Shown: positions 46,199 to 56,441, numbered from the stretch's first letter. The stretch: 64,000 nt of DNA from Aminobacter niigataensis (GCF_014200015.1 NZ_JACHOT010000004.1:1-64000), one strand, 5' to 3'. Program-made: numbers and translations. Notes: a model not told the origin generated them from the letters alone.

Positions 46199-47040
46199 AG
46201 ATCTCGCTCTGCACCATCACCTTCCGCCACCATCTCGCTTCGCTCGAGGACATCGCCAGGTGGGCCCGCGCTAACGACTTCCAGGGCATCGAGATGTGGG
46301 GCGTGCATGCCCGCAACCTCGCCTACCAGCCGCATCGCGACGCCGACTGGCTTGCCGAGCTCGGGCTCTATGTGCCGATGGTGAGCGACTACCTGCCGCT
46401 CGACGGCGATGCAGAGGCGCTGCGAAAGAAGACCGTCGACCTGTGCCGCCTCGCCCGGCACTGGCGGGCCGGCAAGATCCGCACCTTTGCCGGCAGCCGC
46501 GGCAGCCGCGACACGCCCGCCGACGTCAGGCGCATCATCACCGCACGACTGCGCGAGATGTCGGAGATCGCGGCCGATTTCGACCTCGACCTGCTGGCCG
46601 AAACGCATCCGGGCACGCTTGCGGACTGCGGCTCGTCGACGCTCCGGCTGGTTGCCGAGGTCGACCACCCGGCATTCAAGCTCAATTTCGACACGCTGCA
46701 TGTCTGGGAGGGCGGGGACGACCCGGTCGCCGCCCATGCCGCGATGCGGCCGCACATCCGCCACTACCACCTCAAGAACGTGCGCTCGCGCGCCGACCTC
46801 CGGGTGTTCGAACCAGCCAATGTCTATGCCGCTGCCGGAAGCCGCGAAGGCATGACGCCGCTGTTCGACGGCAAGGTCGACTATCAGCGCTTCCTCGGCC
46901 AGCTGCGCGACGACCCGGCGGTCGAAGCCTCGCTCGAATGGTTCGGCAACGATTGCTTCAATGTCCTGCGCAGCGACCGACAGGCAATAAAGCGCCTCAG
47001 AAGTCGGGATGAAGTCTTGTTGCGCACCGGTAGCTTCTGA
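46195..47040 (+). CDS. asbF: 3-dehydroshikimate dehydratase AsbF
   Basis: This 281-residue TIM barrel enzyme converts 3-dehydroshikimate to 3,4-dihydroxybenzoate (protocatechuate), the petrobactin catechol. It closely follows Bacillus AsbF: SLCTITFRHHLAS, IRTFAGSRGSRDTPADVR, AETHPGTLADC, NFDTLHVWEGG, HYHLKN, VFEPANVYAAAGSREGMTPL and ASLEWFG. All metal ligands of AsbF are present (Glu in AETHP, Asp and His in FDTLH, His in HYHLKN, Glu in LEWFG). Among sugar-isomerase-like TIM barrels this set of motifs is specific. Its ATG overlaps the preceding stop. This is the strongest single piece of evidence for the petrobactin assignment. Confidence 0.92.
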   Translation: MKISLCTITFRHHLASLEDIARWARANDFQGIEMWGVHARNLAYQPHRDADWLAELGLYVPMVSDYLPLDGDAEALRKKTVDLCRLARHWRAGKIRTFAGSRGSRDTPADVRRIITARLREMSEIAADFDLDLLAETHPGTLADCGSSTLRLVAEVDHPAFKLNFDTLHVWEGGDDPVAAHAAMRPHIRHYHLKNVRSRADLRVFEPANVYAAAGSREGMTPLFDGKVDYQRFLGQLRDDPAVEASLEWFGNDCFNVLRSDRQAIKRLRSRDEVLLRTGSF

Positions 47041-47112
47041 TATGTGCCAAAGAAGAGTATTTTGCGAAGGTTTTATGAACCCGACGCCGACGGCACAAGA
47101 CGGAGACACGAG

Positions 47113-48018
47113 ATGAAGTATGTTCGGCTGCTGGCCAACCTTGCAGCTGCGCTGGCGATCGCCACCGCACCTGCCATGGCCGTGGAAATCACCACCGCGA
47201 CCGGACAGAAGACCATCGACAAGGTGCCGGCCAAGGTCGCTGTCTACGACATCGCCGCGATCGACACCCTGACCCGACTCGGCGTCCAGCCGGCAGGCGT
47301 CCCCGACAAGCTGTTCGTGCCCGAACTGGCCGATGTCGCCAAGGGCGCCACGGTCGTCGGCACCCTGTTCGAGCCGGATCTCGAGGCATTGAACGCGCTT
47401 GCGCCCGATCTGGTGATCGTCGGCGGCCGTTCGTCGACTCAGGTCGAGGCGACGTCGCGCGTTGCGCCGACCATCGACATGACCATGGCTGGAGACGATC
47501 TCGTGGCCCAGGCCAAGGCGCGCCTCGCCGCCTATGGCGACCTCTTCGCCAAGCCCGACGAGGCCGCCGCCGCCGCCAAGGAGCTGGACGCCGCCGTCGA
47601 AGCCGCCAGGCAGGCCGTCAAGGGCAAAGGCAAGGCGCTGATCCTGATGACCAACGGCCCGAAGATCACCGCCTACGGCCCGGGTTCGCGCTTCGGCTGG
47701 GTGCACAAGACGCTCGACCTCGAGCCGGCCGTCGCCGATGTCGAGACGGCGACCCATGGCGAGGCGATCTCGTTCGAATTCATCAGCAAGGCCAACCCGG
47801 ACTGGCTGCTCGTGCTCGACCGCGCCGCGGCCATCGGCTCGGGCGACCAGGGCGCCAAGGCCACGCTCGACAACGAACTGGTGGCGCAGACGACCGCCTG
47901 GAAGAAGGGGCAGGTGATCTTCCTGCCGTCGCCCGACTTCTACATCGCCGCCGGCGGCGTACAGTCGACGCACCGCGTCCTTTCGACCATAGAACAAGCT
48001 TTCGCCAAGGCGAAGTGA
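47113..48018 (+). CDS. periplasmic ferric-siderophore binding protein (YclQ/FatB-like)
   Basis: This 301-residue substrate-binding protein has a cleavable signal peptide (LLANLAAALAIATAPAMA) without a lipobox, as expected in a Gram-negative. It shows the helical-backbone class patterns KVAVYDIAAIDTLTRLGV, LFEPDLEALNALAPDLVIVG and the conserved TAYGPGSRFGWVHKTLDL. The family includes the petrobactin binders YclQ and FatB of Bacillus. The start at 47113 follows CGGAGACACGAG. It lies 72 bp after asbF and is translationally coupled to the permease genes that follow. Confidence 0.88.
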   Translation: MKYVRLLANLAAALAIATAPAMAVEITTATGQKTIDKVPAKVAVYDIAAIDTLTRLGVQPAGVPDKLFVPELADVAKGATVVGTLFEPDLEALNALAPDLVIVGGRSSTQVEATSRVAPTIDMTMAGDDLVAQAKARLAAYGDLFAKPDEAAAAAKELDAAVEAARQAVKGKGKALILMTNGPKITAYGPGSRFGWVHKTLDLEPAVADVETATHGEAISFEFISKANPDWLLVLDRAAAIGSGDQGAKATLDNELVAQTTAWKKGQVIFLPSPDFYIAAGGVQSTHRVLSTIEQAFAKAK

Positions 48019-48983
48019 TGGCCGCGGCAGTGCCCAACGCCCAGCTGGTGGTCGCCACCAGCCTCGTCGGGCTGTTTGCGCTGAGCCTGTGCATCGGCGT
48101 CGACGACCTGTCGCTGGACAGGATCGCAACCGGTGCAGGGGCGCTGGAACTTCTGCTCGTCAGCCGCCTGCCGAGGACGGTGGCCGTGGTGCTCACCGGC
48201 GCGGGACTGGCCATTGCCGGGCTCGTGCTGCAGATACTGGTTCGCAACCGCTTCGTCGAACCCATCACCACCGGCACGGGCCAAAGTGCCGCCCTCGGCG
48301 TGCTCGCGGTGACGCTGCTGTTTCCAACAGCATCGATCGGGGCGAAGACCCTCGCGGCGAGTGCGACCGCGCTGGCCGGCACGTCGATCTTCCTTGGCAT
48401 CGCCCACCGGCTGCCGCCGACGCAGCCATTCCTCATCCCGCTGTTCGGCCTCGTTTATGGCGGCGTCATCGGGGCTGCGGTAACCTTCATCGCCTGGCAG
48501 ACCGACCTGCTGCAATATGTCGACGTCTGGACCAACGGCGAATTCTCCGGCGTCCTGCGCGGCCGCTACGAGCTCTTGTGGATCACAGCGGTAATGGTGG
48601 CGCTGGCCTGGTGGGTGGCCGACCGGCTGACCATCGCCGCGATGGGCCGCGAGGTCAGCGTCGGGCTCGGCCTCAACTACCAGCGCATCGTGCAGTTCGG
48701 CCTCGTCATGGTGGCAGTGATTTCGTCGCTCGCCGTCGTGGTCGTCGGCATGATCCCGTTTGTCGGGCTGGTGGTGCCGAACCTCGTCTCCCGCCTGATG
48801 GGCGACAATTTGAAAAGCGCCCTGCCCTGGGTGGCGGTCACCGGCGCAACGCTGCTGCTGGCCTGCGACATCATCGGCCGCCTCATCCGCTACCCCTATG
48901 AAATTCCCGTCGGCACCGTGCTCGGCGTCGTCGGCTCGGGGCTGTTCCTGTGGATCCTGTTCGGGCGGGCCCAGCGTGCCTGA
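48018..48983 (+). CDS. FecCD-family ferric-siderophore permease 1 (YclN/FatD-like)
   Basis: This 321-residue inner membrane permease has LLVSRLPRTVAVVLTGAGLA, GLVLQILVRNRFVEPITTGT and MIPFVGLVVPNLVSRLMGDN, which are the FecCD hallmarks. The ATG at 48018 overlaps the binding-protein stop (TGATG). It overlaps the second permease by 8 bp. It would form a heterodimeric channel with that protein. Confidence 0.9.
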   Translation: MAAAVPNAQLVVATSLVGLFALSLCIGVDDLSLDRIATGAGALELLLVSRLPRTVAVVLTGAGLAIAGLVLQILVRNRFVEPITTGTGQSAALGVLAVTLLFPTASIGAKTLAASATALAGTSIFLGIAHRLPPTQPFLIPLFGLVYGGVIGAAVTFIAWQTDLLQYVDVWTNGEFSGVLRGRYELLWITAVMVALAWWVADRLTIAAMGREVSVGLGLNYQRIVQFGLVMVAVISSLAVVVVGMIPFVGLVVPNLVSRLMGDNLKSALPWVAVTGATLLLACDIIGRLIRYPYEIPVGTVLGVVGSGLFLWILFGRAQRA

Positions 48984-49917
48984 CAAGCGGCTTCTGATCC
49001 TCGCCGCCGTGGCGCTGGCCGTGGCGGCCGCCTTCATGACCGTCGGCTTGCGCGGCAATATCGGCTTTGCGCTCGAACTGCGCGCGGTACGCCTGCTAAC
49101 GCTGATACAGGTCGGCGTGGCGATCGCGATCTCGACCGTGGTGTTCCAGACAGTGACGGCGAACCGGGTGCTGACGCCGCAGATCATGGGGCTGGACGCG
49201 CTCTACCTGTTCGGCCAGATGGCGCTGGTGCTGACGCTCGGCAGCGTCGGCTATGTCGCGCTCGACCCGCGGCTGAAATTCGCCGGCGAGTCGGTGCTGA
49301 TGATGGCGATGGCGCTGATGCTGTTCCTGCCTATGCTGCGCCGGCGCTTCGACATCGGGCTGCTGCTTCTCACCGGCGTGGTGCTCGGCGTGCTGTTCCG
49401 CAGCCTCGCCATGCTGGTGGCGCGGGTAATCGACCCCAACGAATTCGCCGTCGTCCAGGGTTCGAGCTTCGCCGATTTCAACACCGTGCGGCCGGATCTG
49501 GTCGCCATCGGCCTGGTCGTGACGATTGTCGCCGGTGCCATCATCTGGCGGCTGCGCCACATGCTCGACATCGTCGCCCTTGGCGCCGACAGCGCCACAG
49601 GTCTCGGCGTCGACTGGACCCGGGCACTCGCCGGCCTGCTGCTGCTGGTCGCAGCACTGGTGGCGGTATCGACGGCGCTGGTCGGACCGGTGACGTTCTT
49701 CGGGCTGCTGGTCGTGGCGCTTGCCGAGCGCATCATCGACAGCCGGCGGCACCGGCTGCTGCTGCCGGCGGCGATGCTGACGGCGATCATCGTGCTGCTC
49801 GGCGGCCAGATGGTACTTCAGCACATGCTGGGGGGTGCGGCCACGCTCGGCGTCGTCATCGAATTCGTGGGAGGCCTCGTGTTCCTGGCCATGCTGATCA
49901 CAACGAGCAAGCGATGA
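48976..49917 (+). CDS. FecCD-family ferric-siderophore permease 2 (YclO/FatC-like)
   Basis: This 313-residue permease starts at a GTG (48976) that overlaps the end of permease 1. Family segments are IAISTVVFQTVTANRVLTPQ, IMGLDALYLFGQ, GADSATGLGVDWTR, and GPVTFFGLLVVALAERI near the end. The YclO/FatC half is typically the one with the NRVLTPQIMGLDALY pattern, which fits the petrobactin/anguibactin transporter branch. Its stop overlaps the ATPase start. Confidence 0.9.
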   Translation: MPDKRLLILAAVALAVAAAFMTVGLRGNIGFALELRAVRLLTLIQVGVAIAISTVVFQTVTANRVLTPQIMGLDALYLFGQMALVLTLGSVGYVALDPRLKFAGESVLMMAMALMLFLPMLRRRFDIGLLLLTGVVLGVLFRSLAMLVARVIDPNEFAVVQGSSFADFNTVRPDLVAIGLVVTIVAGAIIWRLRHMLDIVALGADSATGLGVDWTRALAGLLLLVAALVAVSTALVGPVTFFGLLVVALAERIIDSRRHRLLLPAAMLTAIIVLLGGQMVLQHMLGGAATLGVVIEFVGGLVFLAMLITTSKR

Positions 49918-50672
49918 TCGAGATCAAGAATATTTCGCTGCGCCTCGGCGACACGCAAATCCTGGAGGATGTGTCGCTGACCATGCCGAAGGGCGGACTG
50001 ACGGCGCTCGTCGGGCCGAACGGCGCCGGCAAGTCGAGCCTGCTGTCGCTCATCGCCCGGCTGCAGCCGCTGCAAAGCGGGTCCATCTCCGTTGACGGCC
50101 TACCGGTGGACACGACGCCGAGCCGCCGACTGGCGAAGACGCTCGCCATCCTGCGCCAGGACCCCGCCGTGGCGAGCCGGCTCAAGGTGCGCGAACTCGT
50201 CGGCTTCGGCCGCTTCCCGCATCAGCGCGGCCGCATCGACGACAACGACCTGAGGCTGATCGAGGCGGCGTTGCAGCAGTTCGGTCTGACCGATCTTGCC
50301 GACCGCTTCCTCGACCATTTGTCGGGCGGCCAGCGTCAGCGCGCCATGGTCGCCATGGCCTTCTGCCAGGGCACCGACTACATGCTGCTCGACGAACCGC
50401 TGAACAATCTCGACATGCTGTTTGCCCGCCAGCTGATGCGCGACCTGCGCGCCGCCGCCGACAAGGACAAGCGCACGGTCATCGTTGTTCTGCACGACAT
50501 CAACCACGCCGCCGTCTATGCCGACCGCATCGTGGCAATGAAGGCCGGGCGCATCGTCGCCGACGGCGCCCCGGCCGAGGTGCTGCAGCCCGACGTGCTG
50601 GCCCAGGTCTTCGGCTATGACATGGACGTCATCGACGTCGGCGGCGCACCGCTAGTGCTGCACCACCGCTAG
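49914..50672 (+). CDS. ferric-siderophore ABC transporter ATP-binding protein (YclP/FatE-like)
   Basis: This 252-residue ATPase has Walker A GPNGAGKSS, signature HLSGGQRQRA, Walker B YMLLDEPLNNLDM and switch VLHDINHA. It completes the binding protein-permease-permease-ATPase set for inner membrane ferric-siderophore import and is the last gene of the iron island. It converges with the aldehyde dehydrogenase gene. Confidence 0.93.
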   Translation: MIEIKNISLRLGDTQILEDVSLTMPKGGLTALVGPNGAGKSSLLSLIARLQPLQSGSISVDGLPVDTTPSRRLAKTLAILRQDPAVASRLKVRELVGFGRFPHQRGRIDDNDLRLIEAALQQFGLTDLADRFLDHLSGGQRQRAMVAMAFCQGTDYMLLDEPLNNLDMLFARQLMRDLRAAADKDKRTVIVVLHDINHAAVYADRIVAMKAGRIVADGAPAEVLQPDVLAQVFGYDMDVIDVGGAPLVLHHR

Positions 50673-50706
50673 CTAGGTCCGGGATTTACCGCGCGGCGCG
50701 ATGGAA

Positions 50707-50725
50707 GGGGACGGCGACCGGCCCC
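50707..50725. terminator. possible bidirectional hairpin between convergent operons
   Basis: GGGGACGGCGACCGGCCCC can fold into a stem with one A-G mismatch and a 3-base loop in the 67-bp gap between the convergent siderophore-transport and aromatic-catabolic operons. Neither strand has a T tract, so this is weak. Confidence 0.3.
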
Positions 50726-50739
50726 TCCTCAATCCGCTC

Positions 50740-52221
50740 TTAAAACGGATAGGCCGGCGGTGTGTTGCGGATGGTCAGCCACTGCCACTGGGTGAACTCG
50801 TCGATGTTGCTGGGACCGCCGATGCTGGTGCCGTTGCCCGAGGCGCCGACGCCGCCGAACGGGTTGATGACCTCGTCGTTGACCGTCTGGTCGTTGATGT
50901 GCAGCAGGCCGGCGCGCAGCCTGTCGCCGATGGCCATGGCGCGGCCGATGTCGGGCGAGATCACTGCGGCGGACAGGCCGTATTCCGTGCGGTTGGCGAG
51001 TTCCACCGCCTCGTCGTCGCCGCTGAAGGAGGTGATGCAGGCGACAGGGCCGAATATCTCCTCCTCGAAAGCAGCCATGCCAGGCTTGACGCCGGCGAGC
51101 ACGGACGGCGCGTAGAACAGCTTGTCATAGGTGCCGCCTGCCATCAGTCGGGCACCTTGATCGACCGAGGTTTTCACCACCCGGTCGATGTGATCGAGTT
51201 GCGCCTTGTTGATGATGGGGCCGAGCGCGACGTTGTCCGTCGCCGGATTGCCGACAGGCAGGCTCTTCGCCTTCCGTGCCAGCGCCTCGGTGAAAGCCTC
51301 CAGGATCGGCGCCTCGACCAGGATGCGGCCGGACGACATGCAGATCTGGCCCTGGTGCAACCAGGCGCCCCAGGCGGCATTCTTCACCGCCAGCTCGAGG
51401 TCCGCGTCCTTGAGGATGACGAGCGTGTTCTTGCCGCCGAGCTCCAGCGACACCTTCTTGAGATGCCGGCTGGCGTTTTCGCCGACAATGCGGCCTGCCT
51501 TGGTCGAACCGGTGAACTGGATCATCGCGATGTTCGGATCGGCGACCAGCGCGGCACCCGCGTCGCCGGCGCCCGGCAGCACGTGGATGAGGCCTTCCGG
51601 CAGGCCGGCCTTTTCGAACAGCGTGGCAAAGACCAGCCCGCCGCAGACCGCCGTGCGCGGATCTGGCTTGAGCACAACCGCATTGCCCACGGCGAGCGAC
51701 GGCGCGACGGCCCGCATGGCGAGATAGAGCGGGAAGTTGAACGGCGAGATGACGCCGACGACGCCGAGCGGACGGCGGCGGGCGAGGTTCATCCGGCCGG
51801 CTTCCGACGGCAGCACGAGACCTTGCGGCTGCGAGGCGAGTGCGGCGGCTTCGTTCAGCGCCTTGATGCTGAGTTGCGTCTCGAACTCCGCCTTGCCGCG
51901 CGCCGAACCGCTCTCGCGGATCAGCCATTCGACCACGTCGCCGAAATGCAGCTCGAGCATGCCGGCGGCCTTGCGGATGACCGCCGCCCGCGTGTCGTAG
52001 CTTGCCGCTGCCCAATCGCGCTGTGCCTTGGCCGCCGACGCCGACGCCAGTGTCACGTCTGCCGGGGATGCCATGCCGATGCGGCCAAGCACGGAACCTG
52101 TCGCAGGCTCGATGATGTCGGCGGCTTGCGTCGTGCGCTTCCAGCCGCCCGAATAAATGGTCCCGTCGAGATGGTCGCCGCGGATCAACTTCAGCTCCTG
52201 GGAAGAGACTGCCTTGTTCAT
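50740..52221 (-). CDS. aldehyde dehydrogenase, benzaldehyde/vanillin dehydrogenase-like
   Basis: This 493-residue NAD(P)+-dependent aldehyde dehydrogenase has the cofactor-binding ISPFNFPLYLAMRAVAPSLA, the catalytic Glu in SLELGGKNT and the catalytic Cys in HQGQICMSSGR. The C-terminal INPFGGVGASG pattern is also present. The overall type matches aromatic aldehyde dehydrogenases, which would supply benzoate from benzaldehyde. I start at the ATG ending at 52221 (AGGAGTGACAAG upstream); the frame is open to 52359, but those residues overlap the preceding pcaD gene. It is the last gene of the ben/cat/liv run, 4 bp after pcaD. Confidence 0.87.
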   Translation of the reverse strand: MNKAVSSQELKLIRGDHLDGTIYSGGWKRTTQAADIIEPATGSVLGRIGMASPADVTLASASAAKAQRDWAAASYDTRAAVIRKAAGMLELHFGDVVEWLIRESGSARGKAEFETQLSIKALNEAAALASQPQGLVLPSEAGRMNLARRRPLGVVGVISPFNFPLYLAMRAVAPSLAVGNAVVLKPDPRTAVCGGLVFATLFEKAGLPEGLIHVLPGAGDAGAALVADPNIAMIQFTGSTKAGRIVGENASRHLKKVSLELGGKNTLVILKDADLELAVKNAAWGAWLHQGQICMSSGRILVEAPILEAFTEALARKAKSLPVGNPATDNVALGPIINKAQLDHIDRVVKTSVDQGARLMAGGTYDKLFYAPSVLAGVKPGMAAFEEEIFGPVACITSFSGDDEAVELANRTEYGLSAAVISPDIGRAMAIGDRLRAGLLHINDQTVNDEVINPFGGVGASGNGTSIGGPSNIDEFTQWQWLTIRNTPPAYPF

Positions 52222-52225
52222 CTTG

Positions 52226-53062
52226 TCACTCCTGGTATGCGGCCACTCGGCCGCCCTGTTCGGCGACGTGGAGCCGCCGTCCTTGGAAAAGAAACTCGCG
52301 AAGCAGACTGGCCACTTCGACCGGACGCTCAATGCACGGCAGATGACCAGCGCCGGCAATCGCGCGGAAAGCCGCTGCGGGTATTCGCCGCGCCGTGTCG
52401 GCGACCAACTCAGGCGGGGTAGAAAGATCCCTGGCGCCGGCGATGACCAGCGTCGGAGCGGAGATGCCGCCGATCGTCTCGGTCAAGTCTGCATCGCGCA
52501 ACGCCCTGCAGGTGTCGGCGTAGCCGGCGGCCGGCGTGCGCTCCAGCATGCGCTGCCAGCCGGCAAAGGCGTCGGGCTCGCCGTTGCGGTAGCCGGGCGA
52601 AAACCAGCGCTCCATGATCTGGTCGCCGATTGCCGCCACGCCCTGCTGCAACACAGCGTCGATGCGGGCGTTCCATGCGTCCAGCGTGCCGATCCTGGCG
52701 GCCGTGTCCATCAGCACCAGCCCGGTCAACCGCGCCGGTGCGCGCACCGCGAGTTCCATTGCGATCAACCCACCGACAGACAGGCCGCAGACGGCCGCGC
52801 TATCCCATCCGACGTGGTCGAGCAGGCTGACAAGGTCGTTCGCATGATCGGCGATGCCGCCGGGAGCCGGCGACACTTCGCTCAGCCCGTGGCCGCGCTT
52901 GTCATAGAACAGCAGGTCGAAATCGGCGCCGAGTTCATCGGCGACATCGTCCCAGATCGTGATGTCCGACCCGAGCGAATTGACAAAGACGATCCTCGGT
53001 CCGCCGCGGCGGCCGATACGGCGATAATGAAGGACGATGCCGTTGGTTCTGGCGAAGGACAT
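52226..53062 (-). CDS. pcaD: 3-oxoadipate enol-lactonase
   Basis: This 278-residue alpha/beta hydrolase converts 3-oxoadipate enol-lactone to 3-oxoadipate, the step shared by the catechol and protocatechuate branches. Visible are the oxyanion region VNSLGSDITIWDD, the segment FDLLFYDKRGHGLSE, the nucleophile Ser in CGLSVGGLIAMELA, and the catalytic His in IAGAGHLPCIERP. PcaD enzymes carry exactly these segments. It is 10 bp after livF and 4 bp before the aldehyde dehydrogenase gene. The preceding pathway steps (CatB, CatC) are not in the window. Confidence 0.88.
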   Translation of the reverse strand: MSFARTNGIVLHYRRIGRRGGPRIVFVNSLGSDITIWDDVADELGADFDLLFYDKRGHGLSEVSPAPGGIADHANDLVSLLDHVGWDSAAVCGLSVGGLIAMELAVRAPARLTGLVLMDTAARIGTLDAWNARIDAVLQQGVAAIGDQIMERWFSPGYRNGEPDAFAGWQRMLERTPAAGYADTCRALRDADLTETIGGISAPTLVIAGARDLSTPPELVADTARRIPAAAFRAIAGAGHLPCIERPVEVASLLREFLFQGRRLHVAEQGGRVAAYQE

Positions 53063-53072
53063 GATGCGCGCC

Positions 53073-53767
53073 CTAGTGCAGGCCGAGATGGCGTTCGAGA
53101 AGCTCAGGTTGGGACAGGAGTTCCGACGGCGTACCGTCGAACTCGATGCCGCCCTTGGACATCACGACCATGCGGTCGGCGACTTTCGCGAGGTTCTTGA
53201 TGTCCTTGTCGACGACGATGGTGGCGATGCCCTCGCCGCGTATGACGGCGAGAGTCTTCCAGATCTCGTCCGACCCCTCCGTCGCCTCGTCGATGAGAAC
53301 GATCTCCGGATTGGTCATCAGCGCCCTGCCGATGGTCAGCATCTGCTGCTCGCCACCGGAAAGCTGGTGGCCGCCATTGCCGCGGCGCTGGGCGAGGCGC
53401 GGAAACACCGACAGCACGCGGTCCAGCGTCCAGCCGCGCTTGCCGTCGCGGCCGGCGCGGGACGCCATGGTGAGGTTCTCGATCACCGTGAGCGAGCCGA
53501 AGACCCCGCGCCCCTCGGGCACGAGGGCGACGCCCGCCTGCGAGATGGTCTCCGGCTTCTTGCCGCGGATCGAGCTGCCGTTCAGGTCGATGGTTCCCTG
53601 GACGCGCGGCACCAGCCCCATCAGCGAGCGCAGCAAGGTGGTCTTGCCCATGCCGTTGCGGCCGATGAGCGCCACCTGTTCGCCGGGCTTCACGGCCAGG
53701 CTTACGCCATGAAGGATCTGGCTCGGCCCGTAGAAACTCTCCAGCCTGTCGACTGTCAGGAGCATGT

Positions 53768-53771
<4 letters not shown>
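53073..53771 (-). CDS. branched-chain/aromatic ABC transporter ATP-binding protein, LivF type
   Basis: This 232-residue ATPase has the LivF start pattern LLTVDRLESFYGPSQILHGV, Walker A GRNGMGKTT, signature QLSGGEQQML and Walker B IVLIDEATEG. It overlaps the LivG-type gene by 4 bp. In this operon context it probably energises uptake of an aromatic acid and not leucine. Confidence 0.92.
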
Positions 53772-54515
<744 letters not shown>

Positions 54516-54526
<11 letters not shown>

Positions 54527-55517
54527 TGTTCGCCTCCTTCAGCTTGAGCGCAGGCGTGCTGGCGCGCCTGCCGAGGCCGGCCAGCCGCGCAAGGTCCTGC
54601 AGGCCGCCGGGCGCAACCAGCACCAGCGCGATGACGATCAGCCCGTAGACGAGCTTCCAATCGTCGATGAAATATTTCAGCACCTCCTCGAGCCCGGTCA
54701 CGACGAAGGCACCGGCGAGCGGCCCGGCGACGCGGCGGGTGCCGCCCAGCACGACCATCACCAGGGCGGTGGCGGAGAGATGCCAGCCAAGCATCTGCGG
54801 CGCGACGAAGCCGAACTGGGCGGCCGAGAGATAGCCGGCAAGACCCGCCAGCGCTGCGGACACCACGAACGCAATGAGCCGGACGCGGAACACCGGGATG
54901 CCGAGCGCCAGCGCCCGCCGCTCGTTGTCGCGCGCTGCCGTCAGCGCATCGCCGAACGGCGTCGACAGCAGGTGTCGGATGAACCACCAGCAACCGGCAG
55001 TCATAAGCAAGGCCACCAAGTAGAAGGTCACCGGATTGTCGAGGTCGAGGAGGATCGTCTCGCCGAACGCCAGCACCGGTTTCACATAGAGGAAGAGACC
55101 ATCCGAGCCGCCGCCGATCGGCGTGTCATGGAACAGGAAGAACAGCATCTCGCCGAAGGCGAGCGTGACCATGATGAAATAGACGCCGCGCGTCCTCAGC
55201 GACAGCACGCCGATGACCAGCGCCACGAGCACGGTGACGCCAACGGCAAGCGGAAGCGTCAGCAGCAGCGACGGCGCGTCATATTCGGGTGCCGCCAGCA
55301 CGAGGACATAGCCGGCCAGGCCGAAGAACGCGGCGTGGCAGAGGCTGACGAGACCGCCGAAGCCGACGGCGAGGTTCAGCGCCATGGCCAACGTGCCGAG
55401 GATCAGCACCTTGGCCGCGAACTGGACGTAGTAGTCGGGGACCAGCGCCGGAAGCATCGCCGCCGCAACAACGGCTGCAAGCAGCGCCAGATGGGTACGT
55501 GAAGACAGGGGTTGCAT
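54516..55517 (-). CDS. branched-chain/aromatic ABC transporter permease, LivM type
   Basis: This 333-residue inner membrane permease shows LNLAVGFGGLVSLCHAAFFG near the start (the LivM signature), LRTRGVYFIMVTLAFGEM, and LSAAQFGFVAPQMLGWHLSA. The C-terminus extends slightly past the usual end. It pairs with the LivH-type protein, whose gene ends 1 bp before this gene's start. Confidence 0.92.
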
Positions 55518-55518
55518 C

Positions 55519-56391
55519 TCAAACCTCCCGCTTGCCGAGGATGCCGGTGGGGCGAACCACCAGGACCACGGCCATCAGTACGTAGATGAGGATTCCGGCC
55601 AGCTCCGGCATGAACACCTTGCCGAATGTGTCGATCAGGCCGATCAGCAGCGCGCCGATGGCCGCGCCCGGCACCGAACCGATGCCGCCCAGAACCACCA
55701 CGACGAAGGACAGGATGAGCATGCCGTCGCCCATGCCGGGATAGACGGTGGAAATCGGCGCGATCACCGCACCGGCGAGTGCGGCGAGCGCAATGCCGAC
55801 GGCAAACACGTAGCGGTTGACGCTGTCGAACGGTATGCCGAGCGCACGGGTCATTTCGCGGTTCTCGGCGCCGGCGCGCACGACCATGCCGATCCTGGTG
55901 CGGCGGATGACCAGGAAGATGGCAACGGCCACCGCCAGGCAAAGCAGGCTGACGGCGAGCCTGTAGACCGGGTAGTTCAGCACCTCGGTCAGCGGCAGCG
56001 AACCCGACAGCCATTCGGGCAGCGGCACCGACTGCACGTCGCGGCCGAACACCATTTGGCGCAGTTCGTCGACGACGAGGATCAGGCCGAAGCTGAGCAG
56101 CACCTGCGAGAGATGATCGCGGCCGTAGAGCCTGCGGATGAACACGCTCTCCAGTGCCAGTCCGATGACGAAGCTGATGGCGAAGGCACCAACGATGCCG
56201 ACGGCGAAATTACCCGTCGCCACTGTCAGCCACCAGGCGAGATAGGCGCCCAGCATGTAGAACACGCCGTGCGCGAGATTGATCACTCCGAGGATGCCGA
56301 AAACCAGGGTCAGGCCGCTCGCGACGAGAAACAGCACGAGCCCATACTGGACGGCATTGAGGAGTTGGATGGCAAAAGTGCCGATATCCAT
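55519..56391 (-). CDS. branched-chain/aromatic ABC transporter permease, LivH type
   Basis: This 290-residue inner membrane permease has LLNAVQYGLVLFLVASGLTL, then FGILGVINLAHGVFYMLGAY, the LivH hallmark. The late segment SFVVVVLGGIGSVPGAAIGA is also present. I start at the ATG ending at 56391 (GGAGACCGTT upstream); the frame is open to 56418. It follows the substrate-binding protein gene by 50 bp. Confidence 0.91.
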   Translation of the reverse strand: MDIGTFAIQLLNAVQYGLVLFLVASGLTLVFGILGVINLAHGVFYMLGAYLAWWLTVATGNFAVGIVGAFAISFVIGLALESVFIRRLYGRDHLSQVLLSFGLILVVDELRQMVFGRDVQSVPLPEWLSGSLPLTEVLNYPVYRLAVSLLCLAVAVAIFLVIRRTRIGMVVRAGAENREMTRALGIPFDSVNRYVFAVGIALAALAGAVIAPISTVYPGMGDGMLILSFVVVVLGGIGSVPGAAIGALLIGLIDTFGKVFMPELAGILIYVLMAVVLVVRPTGILGKREV

Positions 56392-56441
56392 AACGGTCTC
56401 CATGTCCGAAGGAGGCAAGCGGGCGCAGTTGCGCCCGCCGT

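Noticed and set aside
46195-47040. Generic sugar phosphate isomerase like the two TIM barrels in the first 19 kb
   Set aside because: AsbF-specific motifs (IRTFAGSRGS, ETHPGTL, VFEPANVYAAAGSR) and the operon context identify a 3-dehydroshikimate dehydratase.
46009-48129. 706-codon open frame on the minus strand over asbF and the binding protein gene
   Set aside because: Both plus-strand genes carry family motifs along their whole length; the minus frame has none.
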